38,184 bases of DNA from Pseudorhodobacter ferrugineus DSM 5888 (GTDB lineage: Bacteria; Pseudomonadota; Alphaproteobacteria; Rhodobacterales; Rhodobacteraceae), in NCBI RefSeq assembly GCF_000420745.1, contig NZ_ATVN01000026.1, positions 1 through 38,184 on the forward strand, given 5' to 3'. Below the pieces are notes generated by a model, which did not search any database, was not told the origin of the DNA, and saw nothing but the letters and a program-made list of their open reading frames with translations. Positions 18,095 through 26,611 of this stretch are shown piece after piece. Within the stretch, counting starts at the first letter, position 1, and each line of letters starts with the position of its first letter. The translations under genes were made by a program, and so were the position numbers.

Positions 18095-18760
18095 TTACGC
18101 CTGCGGCGGCGTTTGGTCAACGGACAAGTTTGCAAACGATTGCGCAAGGGCCGTATCAACCCTGTCCAACGGCCCCCGCGCCATCGGACGAAAGCGCAAG
18201 CGAAAGGCCGCAAGCAAGGCGTCATCCGCCACGTCTGCAGGGTATCCCGCGCGCACAGCCGCCGTGCGAAAGCTGTCTGTGCCAGCAGCGTCGGCATCCG
18301 GCCAAATCGACAGCCCCGCCCGTGCAAGGCGCTGCCAGTCAAACCGCACGCCAGGGTCAGATTTGCGGCCAGGTGCCATATCGGAATGGCCAAGAATGCT
18401 CCTTGCCGGAATATCCCAGCGCGCCATGATCCCCGTAATCAAAGTTTCCAGCGCAGCCATCTGCGGCTCGGGGAACGGTTCAAACCCGTCATTGGCCAAT
18501 TCAATCCCGATCGATCGAGAGTTCATATCCGCCAACCCGCGCCACGTGCCCGCCCCCGCATGCCACGCGCGGGCTACCTCATCCACCAGCGCATGGACTG
18601 TGCCGTCATAATCAATCAGGTAATGCGCAGACACCTCAAACTCTGGATCGCACAGCCTTGCATGGGCCGCATCGCAGCTTTCCATTGCGGTGTAATGGAT
18701 CACCACAAATTCGGGCAACAAGCCCCCGCGCCGTTCGCCGAAATTCGGTGAAACGGGCAT
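18095..18760 (-). CDS. N-acetylmuramoyl-L-alanine amidase (Amidase_2, AmpD-like)
   Basis: The 221-residue enzyme has the zinc ligands of the Amidase_2 fold: His in FVVIHYTAM (H22) and His/Asp in GHSDMAPGRKSDPG (about 124-137), with RAWHAGAGTW in between. NSRSIGIEL is the typical central strand. There is no signal peptide, which fits a cytoplasmic, AmpD-like enzyme that cleaves the amide bond of recycled anhydro-muropeptides. It lies between the lipoprotein gene (8 bp) and rnpB. Confidence 0.9.
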   Translation of the reverse strand: MPVSPNFGERRGGLLPEFVVIHYTAMESCDAAHARLCDPEFEVSAHYLIDYDGTVHALVDEVARAWHAGAGTWRGLADMNSRSIGIELANDGFEPFPEPQMAALETLITGIMARWDIPARSILGHSDMAPGRKSDPGVRFDWQRLARAGLSIWPDADAAGTDSFRTAAVRAGYPADVADDALLAAFRLRFRPMARGPLDRVDTALAQSFANLSVDQTPPQA

Positions 18761-18768
18761 GGGCCGCG

Positions 18769-19524
18769 TTACTTCAACGCGTTGCGGAACGGGCGCGGAT
18801 CCCAGCCACAGGCAAAGCCGTCGCCGTCATTGTCCAACCCGTCACGGTCTCTTTGCGGCCCGCCTTTGGACAAAAACACCTCTTGCGCCAAATCGGGCGA
18901 GGCGTATTGCGCGCAAGCCGAGGCAGAGTCTTTTTGGAACAACCCACCGCGCTTGTACATCTGGACGCCCGGTGCATGGTTGGTCGACAAGGCAAATTGT
19001 ACGATGTTTGATCCCGTATCGCCATTGCGCTGGGGCAAGGCGGTGGGGGCAATCACTTCGTATTGCGCGCGCTGGTTGGCTAGGCGCTCGGCATCACTGG
19101 CAATAGACTCGCGCGACGAAACCGCGCTGAAATCCTGCTCGTCCGAAATGCGCGCGCCCCCTTGCAGCAATTCGCCGCCCTCTTGTTTGATACCAATCGG
19201 GGCATCCCCACGCGGACGATTGGCGGCCAAAGACCCGTTCGCTGCGGGCGAGGTTTGGCCGATGACGCGATCAACAGGGGCGGCTGTTCGGTTTTCGGCG
19301 TTATCAAGTGCCGCACCCACGGCCCCTGCTGAAAAGGTGGTCTGGCTTGGGGCCGCATTTGGCACGCCGTTCAACGGTTGGCCCGATGGCGGGGCAAGCC
19401 CTGCTTCGCGCTGACGCACATAGTCGGAATAATTGCCAAACCCGACCCCTGCCCCGCTGTCAGGAACAGGTGTGGCGCAGGCGGATAGGGCCAGCAAGGC
19501 CACGATCACTGTATAAGGTTGCAT
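18769..19524 (-). CDS. Lipoprotein with a C-terminal Asp-rich (excalibur-like) motif
   Basis: The 251-residue protein begins with a lipoprotein signal (MQPYTVIVALLALSAC, lipid cysteine at 16), so it should be an envelope lipoprotein. The middle (20-150) is low-complexity, rich in Ala, Gly and Pro, and probably disordered. The end contains DRDGLDNDGDGFACGWDPRPFR, which resembles the calcium-binding excalibur motif (DxDxDGxxCE-like). Function unknown. It stands directly before the amidase gene on the same strand and could anchor or help a cell-wall enzyme, but that is a guess. Confidence 0.8.
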   Translation of the reverse strand: MQPYTVIVALLALSACATPVPDSGAGVGFGNYSDYVRQREAGLAPPSGQPLNGVPNAAPSQTTFSAGAVGAALDNAENRTAAPVDRVIGQTSPAANGSLAANRPRGDAPIGIKQEGGELLQGGARISDEQDFSAVSSRESIASDAERLANQRAQYEVIAPTALPQRNGDTGSNIVQFALSTNHAPGVQMYKRGGLFQKDSASACAQYASPDLAQEVFLSKGGPQRDRDGLDNDGDGFACGWDPRPFRNALK

Positions 19525-19560
19525 AAGCTACTCCGGCAGCATGTACGTTTGCGCTGGCAT

Positions 19561-21042
19561 CTACCACCATTTTGCAGGCTTGGCCACAAAACCAGCCGCT
19601 TGCTCCAGCACATAGGCGTGATTTAGCAAGCCTGCCTCATCCCAGGGCTTGCCAATCAGTTGCAGACCCAACGGCAGGCCTTGCGCATTTTGGCCCACAG
19701 GCACCGAAATGCCGGGCAGGCCTGCAAGGTTGACGGTCACAGTGAACACGTCATTCAGGTACATCTGGATCGGGTCGGCATTCGCCATTTCGCCCAAGCC
19801 AAAGGCGGCGGATGGCGTGGCAGGCGTCAGGATCGCGTCAATGCCCGCCGCAAAAACCTGATCGAAGTCGCGCTTGATCAGCGCCCGCACACGGCGCGCG
19901 CGGTTGTAATAGGCGTCATAAAACCCCGCCGACAACACATAGGTGCCCACCATCACGCGACGCTGCACCTCATGGCCAAATCCTTCGGCGCGGGTGCGCT
20001 CATACATCTCGGTGATGCCATCGCCGGCCTTCAGATTGGCGCGGTGGCCATAGCGGACGCCATCATAGCGCGCGAGGTTCGAAGACGCCTCGGCGGGTGC
20101 GATTACGTAGTAGGCAGGCAGCGCGTATTTCGTGTGCGGCAAGGCGATATCGACGATTTCCGCGCCTGCATCTTTCAGCATCGCAGTGCCATCGGCCCAC
20201 AGCTTTTCAATCTCGGCTGGCATGCCGTCCATGCGGTACTCTCGCGGGATACCTATCTTTTTGCCCCGAATATCGCCGGTCAACGCCGCCTCAAAATCCG
20301 GCACGGCCAGATCAGCGCTGGTACTGTCTTTGAGGTCATGGCCACACATCGCGCCCAGCATGATCGCCGCATCGCGGACCGATTTGGTCATCGGTCCCGC
20401 TTGGTCAAGGCTGGAGGCAAAGGCCACCACGCCCCAACGGCTGACACGGCCATAGGTCGGTTTGATCCCGACGATGCCAGTAAAGGCCGCAGGCTGGCGG
20501 ATCGACCCGCCGGTATCGGTGCCGGTCGCAGCCAGGCACATATCGGCCGCAACAGCCGCCGCCGACCCACCCGAGGAGCCGCCGGGGGTCAAATCGCGAC
20601 CGTCGACCTTCCACGGGTTGATCGCGTTTCCGTAACAGGATGTTTCATTCGACGAGCCCATCGCGAATTCATCCATGTTCAACTTGCCCAACATCACCGC
20701 ACCCGCATTGAAAAGCTGGGTGGTGACGGTGGATTCGTATTCAGGCTTGAAGCCCTTCAGGATATTGCTGGCGGCCTGCGAAGGCACGCCCTTGGTGCAA
20801 AACAGATCCTTGATTCCCAGCGGAATGCCGCACATATCAGGCGCATCGCCTGCCTTGATACGGGCATCGGCGGCACGGGCCATATCCAGCGCAATGTCGG
20901 GGGTTTTGTGGACAAAAGCATTCAACCCGTCACCCGCATCAATCGCGGTCAGGCAGGCCATGGTCAGGTCCACGGCGGTGGTTTCACCGGCCCGCAGGGC
21001 ATCGCGGGCGGCGGCGATGGTGAGTTCGTTCAAATGTGTCAT
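19561..21042 (-). CDS. gatA: Asp-tRNA(Asn)/Glu-tRNA(Gln) amidotransferase subunit A
   Basis: This 493-residue amidase-signature enzyme frees ammonia from glutamine for the GatCAB complex, which amidates Glu-tRNA(Gln) and Asp-tRNA(Asn). The Ser-cisSer-Lys triad is present: Lys in [10 protein letters not shown] (K78), Ser in [13 protein letters not shown] (about 153) and Ser in [13 protein letters not shown] (about 177). Its start overlaps gatC by 4 bases (ATGA). gatB is not in the window. Confidence 0.97.
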   Translation of the reverse strand: MTHLNELTIAAARDALRAGETTAVDLTMACLTAIDAGDGLNAFVHKTPDIALDMARAADARIKAGDAPDMCGIPLGIKDLFCTKGVPSQAASNILKGFKPEYESTVTTQLFNAGAVMLGKLNMDEFAMGSSNETSCYGNAINPWKVDGRDLTPGGSSGGSAAAVAADMCLAATGTDTGGSIRQPAAFTGIVGIKPTYGRVSRWGVVAFASSLDQAGPMTKSVRDAAIMLGAMCGHDLKDSTSADLAVPDFEAALTGDIRGKKIGIPREYRMDGMPAEIEKLWADGTAMLKDAGAEIVDIALPHTKYALPAYYVIAPAEASSNLARYDGVRYGHRANLKAGDGITEMYERTRAEGFGHEVQRRVMVGTYVLSAGFYDAYYNRARRVRALIKRDFDQVFAAGIDAILTPATPSAAFGLGEMANADPIQMYLNDVFTVTVNLAGLPGISVPVGQNAQGLPLGLQLIGKPWDEAGLLNHAYVLEQAAGFVAKPAKWW

Positions 21043-21326
21043 TCCACCACCTTCGGCACTGCAAAAAACCCTTCGCGGGCATCGGGTGCGTTTTTCAGAA
21101 TCTGCGCCTGAATATCGCCATCCGTGACCACATCGGCGCGGCGTTTCAGGCGCATCGGGGTGACCGAGGTCATCGGCTCGATGCCCTCCACGTCCACCTC
21201 GTTCAACTGCTCCATAAAGCCCAAGATGCCCGAAAGCTCGGTCGCCAGCGCGGGCAAATCCGCCTCTTCGACCCTGATGCGGGCGAGTTTCGCGACCTTG
21301 CGCGCGGTATCAATATCGATGGACAT
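21039..21326 (-). CDS. gatC: Asp-tRNA(Asn)/Glu-tRNA(Gln) amidotransferase subunit C
   Basis: The 95-residue product ([20 protein letters not shown] at the start, [20 protein letters not shown] near 55-75) is a typical GatC, the small subunit that wraps GatA and GatB together. It is the first gene of a gatC-gatA operon with a 4-base overlap. The 200 bp upstream (21327-21534) hold no gene I can recognise and presumably carry its promoter. Confidence 0.95.
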   Translation of the reverse strand: MSIDIDTARKVAKLARIRVEEADLPALATELSGILGFMEQLNEVDVEGIEPMTSVTPMRLKRRADVVTDGDIQAQILKNAPDAREGFFAVPKVVE

Positions 21327-21534
21327 TTGGGCCCCTTTTTCAGCGTTTCCCCCGTTTAACGCCGCGAAAGGAGAGGTGCAAGCGGGGCTGGGTGTTTGGC
21401 GAGATGTCCGCGCGCGGTCATTTTGGAGTTTTGTTTTGTGCCAAGGGCTTAGCGTTTCGCGTTAACCGCGTGTTAAGGTGCGGACGCGGGCGCGCAAGGG
21501 TGGGTCTCCGCCGTATATCAATGGATTTTTAACC

Positions 21535-21795
21535 ATGTTGGAGCAGAATGCGGCGATGTCGCAGTACATCCGCCCCCATATTGCCGGTGCCACCGTGTTT
21601 TTCACGGTCGCCGTGGCCGCGCGGGGAACGGATGTTTTGAGCACGCATGTTGAGACTTGCGCGACACCGTCCGCGACACCCACAACGAGCGCCCGTTCGG
21701 CGTGGCAGCATGGGTGGTGTGGCCCGACCATATGCATTGCGTGTGGCAATTGCCGGAGGGGGATTGCGATTATTCGACACGGTAGAGTGTGATTA
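21535..21795 (+). pseudogene. REP-associated tyrosine transposase (RAYT, Y1_Tnp), frameshifted and truncated by IS5
   Basis: The first frame reads MSQYIRPHIAGATVFFTVAV (ATG 21556), a common RAYT N-terminus. A base appears lost at about 21657; the next frame continues LRDTVRDTHNERPFGVAAWVVWPDHMHCVWQLPEGDCDY, with the HxH (HMH) of the HUH nuclease. The gene then ends at the IS5 tip at 21796 and its 3' part, with the catalytic Tyr, is not found on the other side of the IS. RAYTs are single-copy host-domesticated relatives of IS200/IS605 transposases that move short palindromic repeats. Confidence 0.75.
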
Positions 21796-21957
21796 GGCTC
21801 CAGACCCATTAATCGGCTTGAAGTCGCGGTGCCTGCGTGATTCACGCACCCGAATTTGGGGGAAATAAGGCGCAATCTTTTCTGGTTGACGGACGAGCAA
21901 ATGGCGCGGCTTCGGCCCTACTTTCCAAAGAGCCAAGATATGCCGCGCGTGGATGAT

Positions 21958-21998
21958 GCGTTGCCCGGCAACGGTTTGCACGCAAACCGTGAGAGGGG
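21958..21998 (+). repeat. Hairpin insert E in IS5 transposase
   Basis: GCGTTGCCCGGCA is followed by a perfect 9-bp stem ACGGTTTGC (21971-21979) / GCAAACCGT (21982-21990) with a 2-nt loop, then GAGAGGG. It separates PRVDD from RVLxGIIFIN, which are adjacent in the IS5 copy at 36603-37502, where the same place has no insert; the net gain is about 39 nt in frame. This gives an internal empty-site comparison. Confidence 0.85.
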
Positions 21999-22182
21999 GC
22001 GTGTCTTGATTGGAATAATATTCATCAATCACAATGACTTGCGGTGGCGCGACGCATCGAAAGAATAAGGCCCGGCGAAGACCCACTGGAAGCGGTGGGG
22101 TGACATGAGCGTCTTCTCGAGGATTATGGAAGGGTTGGCCTCGGCGGCAACAGTTCCGTAGACGCTAATGATCGACCCGACC

Positions 22183-22200
22183 TATCCGCTGCCCGGCAGT
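22183..22200 (+). repeat. Remnant of a hairpin insert at a deletion junction in IS5
   Basis: CCGCTGCCCGGCAGT, the usual left flank of the insert family, stands between the codons for MIDPTY and the codons for DENG. About 35 codons of transposase are missing here, together with the hairpin and right flank of the insert. The other IS5 copy has a full insert (F) a few codons away. Confidence 0.6.
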
Positions 22201-22488
22201 GGATGAAAACGGCGGCACTATCCACTTCTTCATGACCGCAGGCGAGATCAGCGACGATATTGGCGCTGCGGCCTTGTTGGGCGGCTTGCCAGTGGCAGAA
22301 TGGTTGCTGAGCGACCGTGGTTATGATGTCTATTGGTTCAGAGATGCGTTGAAATACAAAGGGATAAAGCCGTGCATCCCAGGTCGGAAGTCCCGCAGCA
22401 AGCCGGTGAAATACGACAAGCGTCGCTACAAACGCCGCAACCGCATCGAGATCATGTTCGGGCGTTTGAAGGATTGGCCAATCGTCGG

Positions 22489-22513
22489 GAAAACAGTCCC
22501 CTAGACTGTTTTC
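22489..22513. repeat. Second-type palindrome in IS5 transposase
   Basis: GAAAACAGTC (22489-22498) and GACTGTTTTC (22504-22513) form a perfect 10-bp stem with a 5-nt loop. It sits inside about 45 nt that split GRLKDW from the following part of the transposase and add a stop codon. Its flanks (CGTCGG..., ...GGACCC) differ from the main insert family. Confidence 0.7.
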
Positions 22514-22661
22514 GGACCCTCCTCATAGGTGGCAACCTGCTACGACCGATGCCCAAAAGTCTTCCTCTCCGCCAAAGCCCTTACCGCAACTGTCCTGTTC
22601 TGGCTTTGACGGTCAATGAGTCTGGACCCTACGAATGCACCCCGTTAAAAATGGGAGGATT

Positions 22662-22897
22662 ACCGATGGAGCGGCTATCACCGACAAAGTCTGGTCGAAA
22701 CAAAAATGCGCTGCTTCAAGCTACTCGGCGAGCGCGTCATGGCACGTGACTTCGACAGGCAGGTGGCGGACCTGCAGATCAGGGCCGCAATCCTGAACCG
22801 CTTCACAGCCCTCGGAACGCCCCAAACCCAACGCGTAGGACGCGTTTGTCCAAAGGAAGGGGAAGCTCGATCTCAGGCGGATTTGTGCAACAGAGCC
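22662..22897 (+). pseudogene. IS903-type (IS5 family) transposase, 3' end only
   Basis: The frame gives MRCFKLLGERVMARDFDRQVADLQIRAAILNRFTALGTPQTQ, the C-terminus of IS903-group transposases, preceded by a YHRxSLVETK-like stretch. The terminal repeat GATTTGTGCAACAGAGCC, read as GGCTCTGTTGCACAAATC on the other strand, ends at 22897. The 5' two thirds are missing. A longer inverted copy lies at 26612-27340. Confidence 0.75.
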
Positions 22898-22924
22898 AGC
22901 GGCCTGGCAAAATGCGCGCATGAG

Positions 22925-22997
22925 GCGCTTTGCCATTTCTTGTCTCCTTCATCGCAAACATTGTTTGAATGAGACCGGAACAAAAACGGGGCAAGAC
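22925..22997 (-). mobile_element. Tip and OrfA start of an IS3-type element
   Basis: The minus strand reads TTGCCCCGTTTTTGTTCCGGTCTC..., then GGAGACAAGAA and an ATG (MAKRLMRAF). The stretch matches the tip and OrfA leader of the IS3 remnant at 35571-35660, including the GACCGGAAC and CATxGCAAACATTG blocks. OrfA is cut off after a few codons by the IS903-type piece. Confidence 0.65.
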
Positions 22998-23073
22998 CAG
23001 CTCCCCTCTGGATATCTTGTGAGAATCTGTGTCATTGTATAGGCCCCGATAGTGAAGAATGGATAAAGGGCAA

Positions 23074-23940
23074 ATGGCTGAACTGCGACCCAAGGTTTGT
23101 ATGCTGCCCTATCGGAAAAAACTGGGGTGGCGGCCGTCCCAAATGCTATTGTCGGATTTGCAATGGCCGCTTGGTGTGCCTTCGGAAATTGACGGGCAGA
23201 CGCTCGCCGATCTTTTGCCGACGGATCATCTGCTGATCCACCCCCACAGCACATTGTATTTCCGACCCTCTTTCGGAACTGAAGCGCAGGTTTCACTCGT
23301 TATTCAGGAACCCCGCGCGATACACCGGCGCCACATGACTATGGCACAGCTTTTCCACCGCCGGTTTCACCGTATATTGACCTCTGACAGCCACTTGATG
23401 GCAAGCCTTCCGAATGCGGTTTTTTTTCCGGTGGGCGGTTCATGGGTGCCGGACTGGCGGGGCATCGACCTAACGAAACGCGCCATGTGTTCGCTGATTG
23501 CATCGGGAAAGAAAAAGCAGATTGGCCATAAGTTGCGCCATGAGCTGGTAACATGGGCCCGCAAAACAGACCAAAATATAGCCATTATGGGAAGAGGCTA
23601 TCAGCCGTTTTTGAACAAATCTGACGGATTGGCCCCTTTTCGCTATTCTGTTGTCATCGAGAATACACGTGAAAAGGGGTATTTTACTGAAAAGTTGATA
23701 GATGCATTCCTGTGCAATACCGTTCCGATATATTGGGGCAGTCCTAATATTTCTGATTTCTTTGATACCGATGCTATGATGGTGTGTGAAAACCTGACCG
23801 ACATCCAATGTGCGATAGAAAAAATGTCGCTAGCAGATTACGCTTCTCGTCTGCCCGCTTTGGCTGCGGCACGTCAGGCGGCTGCCGGTTATATGGACAT
23901 TAATTTGCGCGCGGCCCAGACGGTTCTGGGCGAGGCTTGA
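23074..23940 (+). CDS. Glycosyltransferase family 10 (fucosyltransferase-like)
   Basis: The 288-residue protein carries the GT10 donor-binding signature FRYSVVIENTREKGYFTEKLIDAFLCNTVPIYWG (about 188-221), followed by PNISDFFDTDAM. GT10 enzymes transfer L-fucose or a related deoxysugar from the GDP-sugar to N-acetylglucosamine-type acceptors. The start at ATG 23074 has AAAGGG a few bases upstream; ATG 23059 is possible but has a poorer site. It is probably used for lipopolysaccharide or capsule decoration, together with the next three genes. It lies immediately after IS debris, so its promoter is recent or borrowed. Confidence 0.85.
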   Translation: MAELRPKVCMLPYRKKLGWRPSQMLLSDLQWPLGVPSEIDGQTLADLLPTDHLLIHPHSTLYFRPSFGTEAQVSLVIQEPRAIHRRHMTMAQLFHRRFHRILTSDSHLMASLPNAVFFPVGGSWVPDWRGIDLTKRAMCSLIASGKKKQIGHKLRHELVTWARKTDQNIAIMGRGYQPFLNKSDGLAPFRYSVVIENTREKGYFTEKLIDAFLCNTVPIYWGSPNISDFFDTDAMMVCENLTDIQCAIEKMSLADYASRLPALAAARQAAAGYMDINLRAAQTVLGEA

Positions 23941-23961
23941 TCTGCGGCGCCCGCCGCTCCG

Positions 23962-24729
23962 CTATTTGCCCGCTCGGCCTAACAAACGGTGCCAGTGTAG
24001 TTTTGCGAGGTAATTCAGTCTGAACCGAACAAGTGCAATTATCCGACGCAGGACGCCGCCACTTTTCTGTTTTTCTGTCCGGCGTCTGGCCGCTGTGATC
24101 GTGCCCGTTTCGGCTGACTGTTCGCCAAAGGAAAGAGGGCTAGGCGTTACCAACATTATCTTCAGGTCGAACTCCCAAAAGTGCTTATGATCTTCATCGA
24201 TGGGGCGCGACATTGGCAACGATCCTGCCGCGAGCCGCCCCGCGGCGTCGCGCCGGATGGCATAACCGAGTGTGGTGTTGGGCACCTTATAGGGAACAGC
24301 TATATCGCGTCCGGCGACCAGCGGGCGGCGGTCAAACACCTGCTGGTTAACACGTGCCGAAAAAAGCTTGGCTATGTCCCAGTCCGCGCGGTCAGAGGCG
24401 AGCGCCGCAAGGACGGCGCCAAGGTCAGTTGCCGCTGAAAAATCATCTTCCAAGATGATGCCGCCCGGTGCATCGCTGCTTGCAATCTTGTTCCAGATCG
24501 CGATGTGGCTCAGATAGCAGCCAATTTCAGGTCCGACCATTGGGTGACGGGCACGGCGAAGATTGGCCGCAGGATCATAGACCCGCGCGCGTTCATCCGG
24601 TGACAAAGCCCGACCGTCAACGGCCTCGAACCGCGTGAAGGGAATATCCAGACGCTCAAGCTCGTCCGCCACGCGCGTCATACGCGTCGTGTTGGCCGCC
24701 ATGTTGATCACATAAACCGGCCAGATCAT
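23962..24729 (-). CDS. Glycosyltransferase family 25 (LOS-type)
   Basis: The 255-residue protein starts MIWPVYVINMAANTTRMTRVADELERLDIPFTRFEAVDG, contains GPEIGCYLSHIAIWNKI and IILEDDFSA (the DxD-like metal site), all standard for GT25 enzymes that add galactose or related sugars to lipooligosaccharide. IDEDHKHFWEFDL is the later conserved part. The start at 24729 overlaps the stop of the upstream glycosyltransferase by 4 bases (ATGA). The C-terminal 40 residues are basic, perhaps for membrane contact. Confidence 0.87.
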   Translation of the reverse strand: MIWPVYVINMAANTTRMTRVADELERLDIPFTRFEAVDGRALSPDERARVYDPAANLRRARHPMVGPEIGCYLSHIAIWNKIASSDAPGGIILEDDFSAATDLGAVLAALASDRADWDIAKLFSARVNQQVFDRRPLVAGRDIAVPYKVPNTTLGYAIRRDAAGRLAAGSLPMSRPIDEDHKHFWEFDLKIMLVTPSPLSFGEQSAETGTITAARRRTEKQKSGGVLRRIIALVRFRLNYLAKLHWHRLLGRAGK

Positions 24730-25679
24730 TGTCCTACCTCCAGCCAATGCCGCCAGCCCGGTGCGGACGCATCAAGCGCAGCCTCCAGGTCGCTTTGCGC
24801 GAATGCCGTTCCGAGCGCGTTGTCCCGTGTCACCGCCAGTCGTTCTTTGGCATCAAACACCGCACGCAAACGCCGCAACGGGCCAGGCTTTAGGCCATTG
24901 ATGGTTTCGGGTAACGACCAAAGTGCACCGGCTTGCAATCGCGCCTGTCGCCGCACATAGCGCGACCCCGGGTTGGCGCCCAACTCGTAGTTGGCAAAGC
25001 CTCCGCCCGATTTCAGAAATTTTAGATGCCAATAGAACCAGCCCGCAAAACGACGCACGATGTTGCCGCGGACAAACCGCTCGAACCGCGGGTCATGGGC
25101 GAAATGGGTGCCTTCGCCTACACGGAAATAACCGATATCGCCCTTGCCAGAAACGGGTGCCGCCGCGGGCACGTGCCAAGCACCCAAGGGCCCGCGCACA
25201 AGGTTAAGTCCCGAAAAGCAGTGCATCACCTGCGGATCCGCCGCCCCTGCTCGGATCTTGCCCACCATCTCCCCGACCGCCTGCGGGATGGCGAGATGGT
25301 CGTCATCAAGTTTCACCGCCCATTCGTGCCGGGTCTGGCATAGGGCGAAGTTCGAATAGGTGACAAGCGAATGTGGTGCATCGCCAGGGGTGCGGGCGTG
25401 GCCGTCGCTGCCGGCAGGGTTCACTTGGGGCAAATAGTGAAACACCCGCAGGCGTGGCCCCATCTCGGCCGAGAGTCGCGCGAGAATGTCGGCAGTCGCA
25501 TCATTGCACTGGTTGTGGACTGCGACGATCTCGTCATACAGGGCCGCATGGCTGCGGATCGTCGCCTCAAGAAAATCTGCACCATTGCGGATGCGCATGA
25601 ACGCCGAGATCCCGGGCAACCTTTTTGCTGGGGCCAGCATATCCGGCGTGAAGCGGAAGGTCTCGACGGTCTCTTGCAT
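24726..25679 (-). CDS. Family 2-like glycosyltransferase
   Basis: The 317-residue protein has a GT-A fold start (LPGISAFMRIRNGADFLEATIRSHAALYDEIVAVHNQCNDATADIL) and the DDD metal site in HEWAVKLDDDHLAIPQAVG. The C-terminal half is rich in aromatic residues (FAGWFYWHLKFLKSGGGF). The sugar cannot be read. ATG 25679 (MQETVETF) is chosen over the longer frame to 25733 because similarity starts here; neither has a strong ribosome site. It is coupled to the GT25 gene. Upstream it diverges from the FkbM gene across about 160 bp (25680-25837). Confidence 0.8.
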   Translation of the reverse strand: MQETVETFRFTPDMLAPAKRLPGISAFMRIRNGADFLEATIRSHAALYDEIVAVHNQCNDATADILARLSAEMGPRLRVFHYLPQVNPAGSDGHARTPGDAPHSLVTYSNFALCQTRHEWAVKLDDDHLAIPQAVGEMVGKIRAGAADPQVMHCFSGLNLVRGPLGAWHVPAAAPVSGKGDIGYFRVGEGTHFAHDPRFERFVRGNIVRRFAGWFYWHLKFLKSGGGFANYELGANPGSRYVRRQARLQAGALWSLPETINGLKPGPLRRLRAVFDAKERLAVTRDNALGTAFAQSDLEAALDASAPGWRHWLEVGQ

Positions 25680-25837
25680 GCCACGCAGGCCCTTCTTTTC
25701 AATCTGGTGTACTGATATCGGCGGTGCGACCAAGGGTCAACGGATCTTTAGGGCGCTGAGGGCTTCGACGCTTGCCCAATGCCTGAGATGGGCACTATAG
25801 AGGTTGGGTGCCGCGGGTTGGAAAGGACATACAAGAC

Positions 25838-26506
25838 ATGCGAAGATTTCTCAGTCGGTGGTTGCGCAAGCGCCGCGAACCCTGGTCGGAAGTTTTCTAC
25901 ACGGCTTTCAAACGGTGGCGCGCCGACCGGATGGAACCTGTCCGCATGCAGTTTTCCAACATCGGACCCACATCCGTGGTTTTTGACATTGGCGGGTTTC
26001 AAGGCGATTGGGCCGCGGACATCCATGACCGTTATGGTGCCCATCTCCATATCTTCGAGCCGCATCCGGCCTTTGCCAAAGAAATACGCAGTCGTTTCCA
26101 AGGCAATCCCGATATCACCACGCATGATTTCGCGCTTGGGCCAGCAGAGGCCAACATAACCCTGCCTGATGATGGGAATGCTTCATCAAGCTTTCGCGCG
26201 GCGACACGCACCGTAACCGGACGGGTGGAACCCGTCGCGCGCTTTTTTGCAAAGACCGCCATCAACCGTATCGACCTGATGAAGATCAACATCGAAGGCG
26301 GCGAGTATGATCTTTTGCCAGCGCTGAATGAGGCAGGTATTTTGCCCCGCATCGGGATCTTGCAGGTGCAGTTTCACCTCTTTGCCGCATCGGACATTGC
26401 TCGGCGAGACGCGATCCGCAGCGTTTTGGCAAAAACTCATTCCTGCGATTGGAGCTATGATTTTGTCTGGGAGCAGTGGTCCCTGCGACGCCCCGACCCA
26501 TCATGA
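25838..26506 (+). CDS. FkbM-family SAM-dependent methyltransferase
   Basis: The 222-residue protein has the SAM-binding motif VVFDIGGFQGDWAADI (about 47-62) and the acidic IFEPHPAFAKEI, then IDLMKINIEGGEYDLLPAL, the FkbM signature. FkbM enzymes O-methylate sugars or small molecules; beside three glycosyltransferase genes, methylation of a surface glycan is likely. ATG 25838 follows AAAGGACATACAAG. The gene is followed at 26612 by IS DNA. Confidence 0.87.
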   Translation: MRRFLSRWLRKRREPWSEVFYTAFKRWRADRMEPVRMQFSNIGPTSVVFDIGGFQGDWAADIHDRYGAHLHIFEPHPAFAKEIRSRFQGNPDITTHDFALGPAEANITLPDDGNASSSFRAATRTVTGRVEPVARFFAKTAINRIDLMKINIEGGEYDLLPALNEAGILPRIGILQVQFHLFAASDIARRDAIRSVLAKTHSCDWSYDFVWEQWSLRRPDPS

Positions 26507-26611
26507 ATGACCAGAAGTGTTAAGGCCCCGTTGGTCGGTCATATCTACCGGATCAACCTTAGCGGGGCTGTAAAGTAGGGGTTCGGCTCTTGATTGCTGT
26601 GCAAGGCCGCT

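Larger units (their letters stand above)
21856..22611 (+). pseudogene. IS5-family transposase, broken
   Basis: Pieces in order: RRNLFWLTDEQMARLRPYFPKSQDMPRVDD, then a foreign ALPGNGLHANRERG (hairpin insert E), RVLIGIIFINHNDLRWRDASKE with a stop, MIDPTY joined after a deletion to DENGGTIHFFMTAGEISD, then ADDRGYDV-type residues (LSDRGYDVYWF), CIPGRKSRSKPVKYDKRRYKRRNRIEIMFGRLKDW (DDE catalytic Glu), a stop inside a second palindrome, and the end GGNLLRP...CPKVFL in another frame. It cannot be active. Confidence 0.85.
21796..22629 (+). mobile_element. IS5-family (IS427-type) element, decayed
   Basis: Inverted ends GGCTCCAGACCCATT (21796) and, on the other strand, GGGTCCAGACTCATT (22629) flank it, with a TA duplication outside (21794-21795 and 22630-22631). 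It is inserted in a RAYT gene. The transposase inside is broken by a hairpin insert, a deletion and a second palindrome. Confidence 0.85.

Noticed and set aside
17808-18751. Long open frames over the 17.7-18.8 kb stretch on the plus strand
   Set aside because: They run antisense to rnpB and the amidase gene; the RNA and the enzyme explain the sequence.
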